NCBI GenBank assembly: GCA_963747275.1
Contig: CAVVEI010000015.1
Span: 1-64,000, forward strand
Length of the DNA stretch: 64,000 nt
Origin: RBG-16-64-13 sp963747275
GTDB taxonomy: Bacteria; Actinomycetota; Thermoleophilia; RBG-16-64-13
Direction: 5' to 3'
Positions 47,606 through 56,912 of the stretch are shown here, one piece after another (position 1 is the first letter of the stretch; each line of letters opens with the position of its first letter). Both the position numbers and the translations under genes were made by a program. The notes beneath the pieces are model-generated. The model saw only the letters and a list, made by a program, of their open reading frames with translations, ran no database searches and was not told the DNA's origin.

Positions 47606-47884
47606 ATGGGTGTGCCGGCAACTCTGGGCGGACTTTCCTCAGAAATAGCCTATTTGCGGGTACTCTACGATTTGGCCGGCGGTCAAGCCATGCGCGCCGT
47701 TTTCTACGGCGATGTAAGTCGCGAGCTCGACTGGCCACCCGATCGCGCCGATGAGGTGGCCTTCTTCTGGGTCGACCGAGGTGTGCTCGAGTGGACCAAC
47801 TTCGGCAACTTGGTGCTCACCCACTTGGGGCTGAAGCGGGCAGCGAGGTTGGCCAGCCACGGGTGGTCGCTGGCCTCCACCTAG
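47606..47884 (+). CDS. Small winged-helix-like protein of unknown function
   Basis: The 92-residue protein starts at ATG 47606 behind gaggggag. The middle has a helix-turn pattern (DLAGGQAMRAVFYGDVSRELDWPPDRADEVAFFWVDRGVLEW) and ends with LTHLGLKRAARLAS, consistent with a small winged helix. No nucleic-acid-binding signature can be certified. An in-frame upstream start at 47507 is possible but lacks a ribosome site. Confidence 0.5.
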   Translation: MGVPATLGGLSSEIAYLRVLYDLAGGQAMRAVFYGDVSRELDWPPDRADEVAFFWVDRGVLEWTNFGNLVLTHLGLKRAARLASHGWSLAST

Positions 47885-48009
47885 GCAGTCCCTCCAAGAC
47901 GACCCGGCCAACAGCGTTCGCGATGACGGAGGCTCCGCCGCAGTGCGGGGCTTCGGCGTCTGGCGGCCCGCCGCAGGCGTCGGTGAAGCGCAGTATGGGT
48001 ATGGGATAA
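47885..48009 (+). other. Gap with possible remnant coding sequence
   Basis: One frame across this stretch (YGYGII near 47995) hints at the sequence before the tail fragment that follows, as if more of the same gene were once present. No complete gene is supported. Confidence 0.25.
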
Positions 48010-48168
48010 TTCGATCTTGCGTCCTGCGAAAATGGTGAGCAGGTGTACCGCGGCACTCTTTCCACACGCGTCTCGGGCGAGCACGGTCTTGCCGTGAGGG
48101 TGCTGCCGCGCAACGACGAGCTGCTCGTGCCCAACGAGCTGCCCTTGATAGCCTGGGAGGGAGCATGA
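48010..48168 (+). pseudogene. C-terminal fragment, possibly of an alpha-glucan phosphorylase-like protein
   Basis: An open frame without start codon follows an in-frame TAA at 48007. It reads NGEQVYRGTLSTRVSGE, then HGLAVRVLPRNDELL and VPNELPLIAWEGA, then stops as ATGA with the WG-repeat gene. The AVRVLP..., then LLxPxELxLIxW pattern resembles the C-terminal tail of alpha-glucan phosphorylases. The rest of such a gene is absent. It may be an authentic deletion remnant or the result of a lost stretch in assembly. Family assignment is tentative. Confidence 0.38.
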
Positions 48169-49304
48169 CGAAGCAGGGGTTTGTGGCGTCGAGGTCCGCG
48201 CGGGTCGCGGCGGTCGCCGTGTTGGCCCTAGCCTTGGTGGCGGTCGCGCTGCCGGCGGCAGGGTGCGGGTCGGGGGCGGCCGATGGCGAGTCAGATACCA
48301 CCGTGGACTCAGCGTTCGACCAGGCGGTGGCGCTCTATCCGGCGGCCACCAGCGCCGGCAACTATGGCTTCATAGACAAGAACGGGGCACTTGCCATCCC
48401 GGCCAAGTACGCTGAGGCGGCTGCTTTCTCCGGAGGGCTGGCCGCTGTCCGCTTGGAGGTCTTCGGCCGCTGGGGTTACATCGATCAGACCGGAAAGATG
48501 GTCATAGAGCCGCAGTTCGCCGACGCCTCCGGGTTCTCGGAGGGTCTGGCCCCGGTACGGGTCGACGCCAACGGCTCCTGGGGCTTCGCCGACACCACGG
48601 GGGCGTTGGTCATAGCTCCGCAATTCGCCGACGCGGCCTCGTTCTCTGAGGGTCTGGCGCGGGTGCGCGAAGGCGAGGAGACGGGCTACGTGGACACGGG
48701 CGGCAAGTGGGTCATAAGGCTGGCCGACCAAGAGGCGGTAGGGGAGTTCTCCGGCGGTTTGGCCCTGGTGTATGAACGGGTCACCGACTTGTACGGCTTC
48801 ATAGACAAAGACGGCGGCGTGGCCATCACCCCAGCCTATGCCGACGCGTGGAGCTTCTCTGAGGGGGTGGCGGTCGCGAGCCTGCCGGGCGGCAGCACAG
48901 AGGCGCCGGAAGGCGGCCTCTATGGATATATGGACAAGGACGGCGACTGGGTGGTCCAGCCGCAGTTCGCCGACGCCCGTCCGTTCAGAGAGGGGTTGGC
49001 GGCGGCGCAGTCGGCCTCTGATGGCAGCTGGGGTTACGTGGACATCACCGGCGAAACGGTGATCGACGGGCAGTGGGACGAGGCCGGGCCGTTCAGCGAG
49101 GGCATAGCCCGCGTCGCCCTAGTGGTGGGGGACACCGAAGCCGGAGATCTGCTCTATGGCTACGCCTACGTCGACATGGACGGCAAGATCGTCTGGCAAG
49201 ACCAGGTCTTTGCCGACTTCAGAGCCGGCCGGACGACCACCACCATAAATGACGCCGGCGTAACCGGGCCTGTGGGCGGGGCGACGAACACCAGCGGACA
49301 GTAG
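48165..49304 (+). CDS. WG-repeat lipoprotein
   Basis: The 379-residue protein has a lipoprotein signal peptide ending LPAAGC with the lipidated Cys at about residue 34. It is built of seven WG/KWG-type repeats of about 40 residues, each with YGFIDKNGAxxIxxxYxxAxxFSEGLAxV. They probably form a beta-rich solenoid or propeller on the outer face of the membrane. The C-terminal tail is Gly/Thr-rich. The start overlaps the preceding fragment as ATGA and has gggagg upstream. Ligands are unknown; WG proteins often bind peptides or glycans. Confidence 0.85.
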   Translation: MTKQGFVASRSARVAAVAVLALALVAVALPAAGCGSGAADGESDTTVDSAFDQAVALYPAATSAGNYGFIDKNGALAIPAKYAEAAAFSGGLAAVRLEVFGRWGYIDQTGKMVIEPQFADASGFSEGLAPVRVDANGSWGFADTTGALVIAPQFADAASFSEGLARVREGEETGYVDTGGKWVIRLADQEAVGEFSGGLALVYERVTDLYGFIDKDGGVAITPAYADAWSFSEGVAVASLPGGSTEAPEGGLYGYMDKDGDWVVQPQFADARPFREGLAAAQSASDGSWGYVDITGETVIDGQWDEAGPFSEGIARVALVVGDTEAGDLLYGYAYVDMDGKIVWQDQVFADFRAGRTTTTINDAGVTGPVGGATNTSGQ

Positions 49305-49397
49305 AGCGCCCTAGCGCCCGCCGGCGGCACCGGCGCCGCCGGGCGGGCGTCGGCCAGGCCCGCGCCGCGGGCCGCGCGTCGGCCCGGACCTGCCGCG

Positions 49398-50114
49398 CTA
49401 CCTCACAAAGGTGACATAGTCCTGGGGCAGCACCCGTGACCGCGGGAAGCGGTTGACGATGGCGTCCAGGTCGGGATAGCCGAGGGCTATGCCTATGACC
49501 ACAGTCTTGTCCTCCAACCCGGGCACGTACTTGCGCACCAGGTCTGAGTAGCGGATGGGGTTGGCCACTATGCAGGTGCCCAGCCCGTGCTCTTGGGCGG
49601 CCAGCGTGATGGCCATGGCGAAGATGCCCGCGTCGAAGCAGCCGGTGTTGAACGACATGGCCTTGTCGAAGGCCAGCACCAGCAGCAGAGGCGCCCCGTG
49701 AACGGCGGCTCCGCCCACCGAGGGGTTGGAGGGCGGGGGGTCGGGAGGTACACCCAGTCGCTCCTCTTCGGCGGCGCACCAGGTGGACCTGATCTGCCTG
49801 AACTCCTTGATGCGGTCCTCTTGGGCCGAAGTCCACGGTCCGCCGATGGGCAGGTCGGACTCGGCCGGCACGTTGTCCTCGGAGCGCTGCGCACTTCGGC
49901 CTTGAACTCCTCGAAGGGCTCACCCGAGAGGACGTACACCAAGGTGGACTGGCTGTTGATGGAGGACGGCGCCCAGCGGGCCTTCACCAGCACCTGCTTC
50001 AGCAGGTCGTCCGGCACCGGGTTGTCCAGGTACTTGCGGATAGACCTGCGGGTCACCAGCGGCGAAGGCGCGCAGTGCACCCTCGTCCGAGTCTGACTTC
50101 TCCCAGAACGTCAC
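49398..50114 (-). CDS. Nitroreductase family protein (frameshifted)
   Basis: The GTG at 50114 (VTFWEKSDSDEG) overlaps the stop of the upstream pump gene as GTGA and follows aggtgag. After a shift comes TRRSIRKYLDNPVPDDLLKQVL, the FMN-binding N-terminus, and WAPSSINSQ. After an error near 49895 comes FDAGIFAMAITLAAQEHGLGTC, typical of the FMN-dependent nitroreductase core, ending FPRSRVLPQDYVTFVR. It likely reduces quinones or nitro compounds with NAD(P)H. Co-transcription with the efflux pump suggests a detoxification unit. Confidence 0.82.
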
Positions 50115-51693
50115 GTGCTCACCTGCGTTGCCTCCCTTAGTCGGTCGCGGAGTTCGTTGGTCTGCGCCAGCGGCTTCTCTTTGATGAAGAGCAGCAGCAC
50201 GAAGCCTACCACCATAAGCGGCACCAGGTACAGATAGACGGGGGCCAGCGCGTCGTTGTACGAAGAGACCACGACGGTCTCTCACCTGCTCGGGCATCTG
50301 GGCGATGAGCGCCGGGGTGAGCGAGTGCGGGTCTACCGCGCCGGCAGGCGCTCGCCCCCAGAGCCGCCAGCCGCTCGGGCAGCAAGGTCCAAGAGCCGGC
50401 CGGTGAAAAGCGTGCCTATGGCCGCCGAGCCGAGCGAGGCTCCTATCTGGCGAAAGAAGCTGTGGGCGCCGGTGGCCGTGCCCACCTGGCTCACCGGAAA
50501 GGAGTTCTGAACCATGAGCACGAGTATCTGAAAGCCCAGGCCGGTGCCGACGCCGGTGAGAAAGGTGTAGAAGCAGGTGAGCCACACAGAGGTCTCCACG
50601 GTCAGGGTGGAGAGCAGATAGCAGGCTCAGGCCAAGCACGGCGACGCTGGCGAGGGGCATCCACTTGTACCGGCCGGTCTTGCTGGCCAGGGCGCCCGAG
50701 CTCAGCGACGTGGAGAGGATGCCCAGCAGATAGGGGCACCAGCAGCAGACCCGACTTGGTGGCGCTGAGCCCGGTGACCATCTGCAGGTAGGTGGGTATG
50801 TAGATGATCACCCCGAAGAAGGCTATGGAGCTGAGCAGTCCGCCGATGGTGGCCAGGTTGAAGTTGCGATCGCGAAACAGGGCGAGCGGGATGATCGGCT
50901 CGGCCGCTCTGCGCTCTACCAGGACGAACAGGGCGCCTATGACCACGGCCGCGCCGATGAGGCCCAGGATGAGGGGCGAACTCCACCCGTACTCGCGCCC
51001 GCCCCACGAGGTGACGAGGATTATGGCGGTGGTAGCGAGGGCCATGGTGGCCATGCCCAGGCCGTCCAGCTTGGGGCGCACCTTCTTCTGCAGGGGCATC
51101 TTGAGATAAGGCGGCGGCCATGACGATGGCGAACGCGCCCAGGGGCAGGTTGAACCAGAAGGCCCAGCGCCAGCCGATGCTGTCGGCAAACCAGCCGCCC
51201 AAGATGGGGCCCAGCACCGAGGAGAACGCCCAAGCACCGCCCATGATGCCCATGTACTTGCCGCGCTGTCGGGGCGGGACGATGTCGGCGATTATGGACA
51301 TCGAGAGGATCATCAGCCCGCCGCCGCCCAGGCCCTGTATGCCCCGGGCGGCGATGAGCACCGGCATGTTGTGCGCCAGCCCACCCAGCACCGAGCCGCC
51401 CAAGAAGAGCGTGAGGCCGCTGAAGAAGAGCACCTTGTGGCCGAAGAGGTCGCCCAGCTTGCCGTAGACCGGCATCATGATGGTGGCGGCCAGGATGTAG
51501 GCGGTGGTCACCCAGAGCATCTGTTCGACGCCGTGCAGGTCGCCCACGATGGTGGGCAGCGCGGTGCCGAAGATGGTCGCGTCGAGCGCGGCGAGCAGCA
51601 TGGCCACAAATAGCGCGGCTACCACGAAGCCCAGGCTCCGCTTGTCGAGGGCTGCTGGTGCGCCAGGCGTGGCAAGGGTTCTGGGGGGGTCAC
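50111..51693 (-). CDS. DHA2-type MFS multidrug efflux transporter (frameshifted)
   Basis: A GTG at 51693 behind gaggaa is followed by a C7 run in which one more C would bring VTPP and RTLATPGAPA into frame with the body. The body has LDATIFGTALPTIVGDLHG, the motif-A loop GKLGDLFGHKVLF, ARGIQGLGGGGLMIL and GPILGGWFADSIGWRWAFWFNLP. Later frames supply the remaining helices, ending KEKPLAQTNELRDRLREATQ at 50111. Five or more errors split it. It is a 14-helix EmrB/QacA-type pump, coupled to the nitroreductase. Confidence 0.82.
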
Positions 51694-51839
51694 GAGGATT
51701 CCTCTGGGTTGAGTCTGAGCTGGCTCAGGATGGCTACTTGATATAGCGTCACTGAGTCTTCGTGGGGCGAGCCGCGCGCCTGAGGGTGTCGCCTGTCGGC
51801 GCCGAATGGCTGGACATAGGGCAGCGGGTGGACGAAGCA

Positions 51840-52560
51840 GTGATAGCGGCTTTCTTTGGGGAGGATTGGCAGCCTGTCGCTGCTCATCGGCTTCGCGTTG
51901 GGCGAATGCCGGCTGTCCAATCGCACCGTGGGCCTGATAATGGGGTTCGGCGCGGGGCGCTCATCAGCGCGCTGGCCTACGAGTTGGTGCCCGAATCGGT
52001 CATAGAGGGTTGGGACGCGGCCGCGTCTCGTTCGCGGCGGGGGCGTTGGTGTTCTTTGGCGGCGACTGGCTGATAGACCGCTGGGGCGGCCTGCACCGCA
52101 AGACCATAGCCGGCAAGCAGCACGAGGGCTCGGGCGGGGCGATCTTCTTGGGCACGCTGCTTGGACGCCATACCCGAGTCACTGGTGTTGGGCATGGGTC
52201 TGGCCATGGGCGGCTCCATAGGGGTGGCCTTTCTGGCGGCGGTGTTCGTCTCCAACCTGCCCGAGGGGGTGGCGGGCACGGTCAACCTGGCCGCGGCGGG
52301 CCATTCGCGGCACAGCATCTTCTGGATGTGGGTGGCGCTGGTGGTGCTTCTCCGCGGGGTGTTCGGCGTTGGGCTACGGTCTGGTGGGGTGGATACCCAG
52401 CGCCGACGACGGCCTGGCGCAGGCCTTCGCCGGAGGCGCCGTGCTCACCATGCTGGCCGACGCCATGATGCCCGAGGCCTACGAACACGGGGGCAGGCTG
52501 GCCGGCCTGATGACGGTGGTGGGATTCTCCGTGGCCGCGACCCTGTCGGTGCTGGCGTAG
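51840..52560 (+). CDS. ZIP family metal transporter (frameshifted)
   Basis: A GTG at 51840 begins VIAAFF; two missing bases near 51858 and 51875 would restore WGGLAA, then SLLIGFALGE, the usual ZIP N-terminus. The core has ISALAYELVPESVIEG and DAIPESLVLGMGLAMGG, the metal-site helices with His replaced in one position by Asp-Ala (HxxPE is DAIPE here), then VSNLPEGVAGT and the terminal helix LTMLADAMMPEAYEHGG. It imports divalent metal, probably zinc. At least four base errors occur. Confidence 0.78.
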
Positions 52561-52648
52561 GGGGGCAGTGGGTGTCGACGACCGGTGCTGGTAGACTACC
52601 CGCACACTTATCCCGCACGCGAACTGCGTGGCCTTGCACTGGGAGCCC

Positions 52649-53678
52649 ATGGTGAGTAACGAAAAACAAGCTCGCGAGGCTTTGGAAAAGTTCTTTCCTA
52701 AGCCTTTTACCGATTATCAATGGAGCCTGATCTCGGCTCAGGGCTACGAAGAGGCGCTGCTGTCAGGTGTGCGCAGCGCCGACGAGGTGGCGGAGGAGCT
52801 CAAGGACCTCATGGAGGCCGCCGACAAGCGCGCCTCCGGCGCCGAGCAAGCGCCCCTGGGGCGTCCGGATGAGCCCCTGCTCACCTGGGACGAGATGGAG
52901 AAGCTGGTGCTGGGTCGCATCTTGGCCACCGGGGAGACCAGCGGACCCAAGCCCACGCCCGCCACGCCTGGGAGCGGGGTACGGTTCAGGCGTCTGGTAC
53001 AGGGTCGGCAGAGCGGTCGCAGGCTCCGGTGGATCGTGGGCGGCACGGTGGGGTTGTTCGTCGTCGCCCTGGGGTCGACGGTCTTGCTGTTCTTGGGCCC
53101 GCAGTGCGGCGAGGGCGGCGCTTCGGGTACCACGAGCACGTCGGAGGTCACCCAGACCGATGTGCAGAGCTGGAATCGCGACCGGCCTCCCGACGACCAC
53201 CAGCCCCTCGCTGCCGCCGGCCACCATACCGGCTCTTGATGTGCCCGAGTACACGGCCATGCTGAGCGGCGCCCAGGTGGTGCCCGCCGTCAACACCTCG
53301 GCGACCGGCACCCTGGAGCTCAACCTCTCGGAAGATGGCACCAGCTTCGAGTGTGTGCTGACCGTGCAGGGGCTCACCGGTTTCACGCTGGCGCGCCTGC
53401 GGGTGGGCGAGCCCGGGCAGAACGGCGAGGAGATATGTCACCCTGTACAACGAAGGGATGAAGCGAGGCGCTGTTCAGCGGGGTGATCGTGCGGCGGTCG
53501 TTCGAGCGCGGCCGACTTCGTCGGCCCGCTGAAGGGTAAGACCATGGCCGAGTTGATCGCGCTGCTGGACGCCGGCTCGGTGTATGTGAACGTCGGCACC
53601 AGCCGCCACCGGGACGGCGAGCTGCGCGGTCAGTTGACGCCGCTCTCGTCAGAGTCGACGGCTGTGATATTCACGTAG
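52649..53678 (+). CDS. Membrane-anchored CHRD-domain protein (frameshifted)
   Basis: The first 120 residues are soluble and charged (EKFFPKPFTDYQWSLISAQGYEEA), then come a basic stretch RQSGRRLRW and one membrane segment (about residues 125-150) ending LFLGPQCG. After a shift near 53190 the outer part is a CHRD domain: YTAMLSGAQVVPAVNTSATGTL, then VNVGTSRHRDGELRGQL near the end. Further frame changes occur near 53434 and 53480. CHRD domains occur in chordin and in many bacterial exported proteins with unknown roles. Its 3' end overlaps the opposing lipoprotein gene by 49 bp. Confidence 0.72.
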
Positions 53679-54756
53679 TAGGAGTAGGTGGCCTGGTCCA
53701 GGCCTATCACCTCCAACTCATAGTTTGTGCTCTGCCGGATCTCAACGGTGAGCGAGGAGTCGGTAGGCTGGGGAGTGCCGTTGAGAAAGACCGCGCACAC
53801 GTTCTCGGTCGCCCACTCCAGTATCACCAGGGCGCCACGTTCTACCGTGATGGCTTGGACGCCCGGCACGGGACGGTCGCCGTTCTCCCAACCCGTGAAG
53901 GCCACCACCGGCAGCGGCAGCTCTTCGAGCAGGTTCTCGTCTTCTAACTCGGGCACGTCTTCGTCATTCGGCGGCAGTTCGCTGAGGTTGGTCTCTTCTT
54001 CCGGAGGCGCCACCACCTGGCTGGGTTGCACCGCGGCGACGGCCGGCTTACCCGCGGGCAGGGCTTTGAGTATCTTGTTCACCAGTACGTCGTCCACCCA
54101 GGCGGTGGTGCCGTCGACCGCACCCAGCATGATGGTGCCCGCGGCTAACGGCGCGGTGTCGACCGCGGCCAGCCACAGAGTCCTATCCACGTAGACCTGT
54201 ATGGTGCCGTTCTTCTTGGCCACGGTCAGGTAGTGCTGCTCGCCCGCGGCGGGTGCCTGGGCCTGGGTGAGCACGGCCTTGCGCCGGCAGCGTCTTCTTT
54301 CACCAGCGAGATGAGGTCCTTATCTACGTACACGTAGTAGCGGCCGGTCTGCGTGGCATCGAAGCTGAAACCCAAGGCGCCGGCGCTGAGCGCATAGGAG
54401 CATTTGAAGGCGTAGTCCCCGGCCCAGCCCACGCCCTTGGGCACGAAGGCGTACCCCTGCCCGGTGGCGTCGAAGGTGTAGAGGTCGCCGTCCTGTTGGA
54501 CCACCCAGGCTCCGCCCACCTGCCAGCCCTGGGCGTCGCCATCTTGAAAGTCGTCGCGAAAGAGGATGTTGTCGGCCGAGATACGGCCCGCGCCGGCGGC
54601 TACGGTGGTCGGGGCGGTGTCGGGGGCAGAGTCGGTGGTCTGGGTGTCGTCCGACCTCAGGCCTCTGCAAGAGGCGGTCGCAAGAGATAGGCCGAGCACC
54701 AGTGCCAACAAGAGCAGAGGGAGGAGGATCGTCGACCATGGCCGGGAGCGTTTCAT
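53630..54756 (-). CDS. Secreted lipoprotein with LamG/DUF1080-like domain (frameshifted)
   Basis: The start at 54756 follows aaaggggtc. The signal peptide ends LATASC, a lipobox with the Cys near residue 29. A concanavalin-like beta-sandwich follows: NILFRDDFQDGDAQGWQVGG, then YVDKDLISLVKED. After one frame change near 54275 it continues HYLTVAKKNGTIQVYVD, VDGTTAWVDDVLV. An acidic Pro/Glu linker leads to a C-terminal Ig-like domain (ALVILEWATENVCAVFLNG, TNYELEVIGLDQ). It is probably a glycan-binding surface protein. Confidence 0.72.
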
Positions 54757-54773
54757 ATCGACCCCTTTCTGGT

Positions 54774-56650
54774 TCACTTGTCTGCGTACGTCAGCCCGAA
54801 CCCGAACGGGAACGCCACCTCTACGCCCAGGTGGTCCAGCAGGGCCTGGCCGTGCAGCGGGCCGTACTCCACCACCTTGGCCTTGTTGTCGAACGGGGGC
54901 AGGTGGCCGCGCTGGTGGGTATGGCGAACGGCAGCCGGCCGGTGGGCTTCTCTTTGCCCAGCACGATGTCGGCCAGGGCGTGGCCGCCCTCCATGCCCGG
55001 GTACCACAGCATGAGGATGGCCGGCACCACCTGGCGCCAGCGCTCCATGAGCACCGCGCTGCCGGCCACCACCGCGGCCACCGTGCGCGGGTTGGCCGCC
55101 GTCACGGCCAGCAGCAGGTCTTCGTCCTGGGCGTGCAGGGTGAGCGACTTGCGGTCGCCGCCCTTGGCGTAGCCGTCGGGCACGCAGCTGCTGCTTCAGC
55201 AGCCGCTTGGCCATGCGGCTTAGCGCCCACCGCGGGGGCAGGGGCAGGCGCCGTATGAGCCACCACGGCAGCCCGGTGTCCAGGTTCTCGCCCTCGTCGT
55301 CGTGGTCGTAGCCCACCACCACCACGGCCGCGTCGCAGCCGGCCGCCAGGGCGGCGGCGCGCGCCGCGTCGGAGCCGTCGTCGTACACCACCTCGACCTT
55401 CTTGGGCTTCAGGGCGGCCCGCAGGCCCTCCAGGGGGGTGACCGAGCTGGGCGGGTTGACCCCGCTCGAGCCCCGGTCGCCCAGGTTGGGCAGGCGGCCA
55501 ACCGCCCGATGACCGCCAGCCGCTTCAGCTCCGCGGCCTTGAGGGGCAGCACGGGCTTGGGCTGCGCGCGCCGGGCGCGCGGCCCGGCGCCTGCGGCGCC
55601 GCGCCGCGGCGCGCCGCCCGCGCCGCGCGCGCGGCTCCACCGGCTCGTTGCGCAGCAGCACTATGGCCTTGGTGGCCACCTCGCGCGCCAGGGCGCGGTG
55701 CTTCTTGCAGGCGATCACTTCTGGGCCGTACTTGCCGTCGCCCAGCTCGGCCACCCGCAGTTGCTGGCGGATGAGCCTGAGCGCGGCGTCGTCGACGCGC
55801 TCCATGGGCACCCGGCCGCGCTTGACGGCCCGCAGCAGCCGCTTGCCCAGCATCACGGGGGAGGGCATCTCCAGGTCTAGGCCGGCTCTCACGGCCGCCG
55901 GGCCGTCGTGCACGCCGAACACCCAGTCGCTGACCACGAAGCCGTCGAAGCCCCACTTCTCTTTGAGTATGTCGGTGAGCAGCCGGCGGTTCTGACTGCA
56001 CCACTGGCCGTTGACCGAGTTGTACGCCGACATCACGCTGCCCACGCCCGCGCGCACCACCTGCTCGAAGGCGGGCAGGTAGACGCTGGTGCAGCGCCTC
56101 TTCGCCCACGCGCACGTCCACCTTAAGGCGCGAGTCTTCGATGCTGTTGCAGGCGAAGTGCTTCACGCAGGCCAGGGCGTGCTTCTGCACCCCGCGGGTG
56201 AAGGCCACGCCCATGTCGCCCAGCAGCTGGGGGTCTTCGCCGTAGGTCTCCTGCGCCCGGCCCCAGGCCGGATGGCGCAGCAGGTTTATGCAGGGGGCCA
56301 ACACCAGGTCCACCCCCAGCGCCCGGGCCTCGCGGCCCATGGCCTCGCCCACCCGCTCCTCTAACTCGGGGGAGAAGGTGGCCGCCCGCGCCATGGGCAC
56401 CGGGAAGCAGGTGCAGTGGCCCTTGGTTATGCCGCGCGGACCGTCGCTGTAGACGAAGCCCTTGAGCCCCAGGCGGGGCACCTCGGCGGCCGAGGCCGGT
56501 CGCCCTTGGCTGCTCGACCTGGCCGGGAGCGCCCAGGATGAAGCTGTAGAAGCTCTTGCTGCCGGAGAGCATGCGCACCTTCTCCTCCAGGGTCAGCTGG
56601 TCGCGCAGCTTCTGGGCTCGCTTCTCGAGCTTGGCGGAGACGGTGGGCAT
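54774..56650 (-). CDS. Glycoside hydrolase family 3 beta-glucosidase (frameshifted)
   Basis: The ATG at 56650 (MPTVSAKLEKRAQKLR) lies 8 nt after aggagg. Frames combine into a GH3 enzyme: TLEEKVRMLSGSKSFYS, GFVYSDGPRGIT, ACVKHFACNSIEDSR (KH substrate-binding motif), MSAYNSVNGQWCSQN, and KWGFDGFVVSDWVFG where the Asp of SDW is the nucleophile. The C-terminal domain includes VVVGYDHDDEGEN, ILMLWYPGMEGGHALADIVLG, and the enzyme ends FPFGFGLTYADK. A low-complexity Arg/Ala stretch interrupts the domain linker near 55560-55640. No signal peptide is seen, so it acts inside the cell on imported glycosides. Confidence 0.87.
55558..55640. repeat. Extreme GC low-complexity tract inside the GH3 gene
   Basis: The strand here is made almost only of G and C in gcgc, ggcg and cgcc combinations. 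It encodes an Arg/Ala-rich linker between the catalytic and C-terminal domains. Such DNA is prone to sequencing error, and the surrounding reading frame is broken. Confidence 0.6.
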
Positions 56651-56912
56651 GCCTGTGAGCCTCCTTTGGGCGGGTCGGCGGCGGAGATAGGGGCACGGAG
56701 CTAAGCATAGCGCGCGGGGGGCGGTGGGGGGGGGGAGGCCGGGGGCGAGGAGGTCGCAGCCACGCTGGGGTTTCGTTGCAGTGACCAGCGAGGTGCTTGC
56801 AGTCTCGAGTGGAATCTGCGACATTGGCTCGCAGAGCAGTCCTTGACGGGATGTTTGTCGGGGACGTGGTTGCTAGTCCGAAAAACATATGGTTGGGTTA
56901 AGGGGGGGGTCA
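56651..56912. other. Intergenic region between divergent GH3 and module genes
   Basis: The GH3 ribosome site is at 56659-56664. A ttgacg hexamer lies near 56841 but no good -10 follows at the proper distance. A G-rich run (aaggggggggg-like) near 56899-56908 acts as ribosome site for the next gene. No riboswitch consensus was recognised. Confidence 0.4.

Noticed and set aside
56651..56912. c-di-GMP riboswitch controlling the module genes
   Set aside because: I looked for the GEMM-like conserved core and did not find it here or at 60164-60468.
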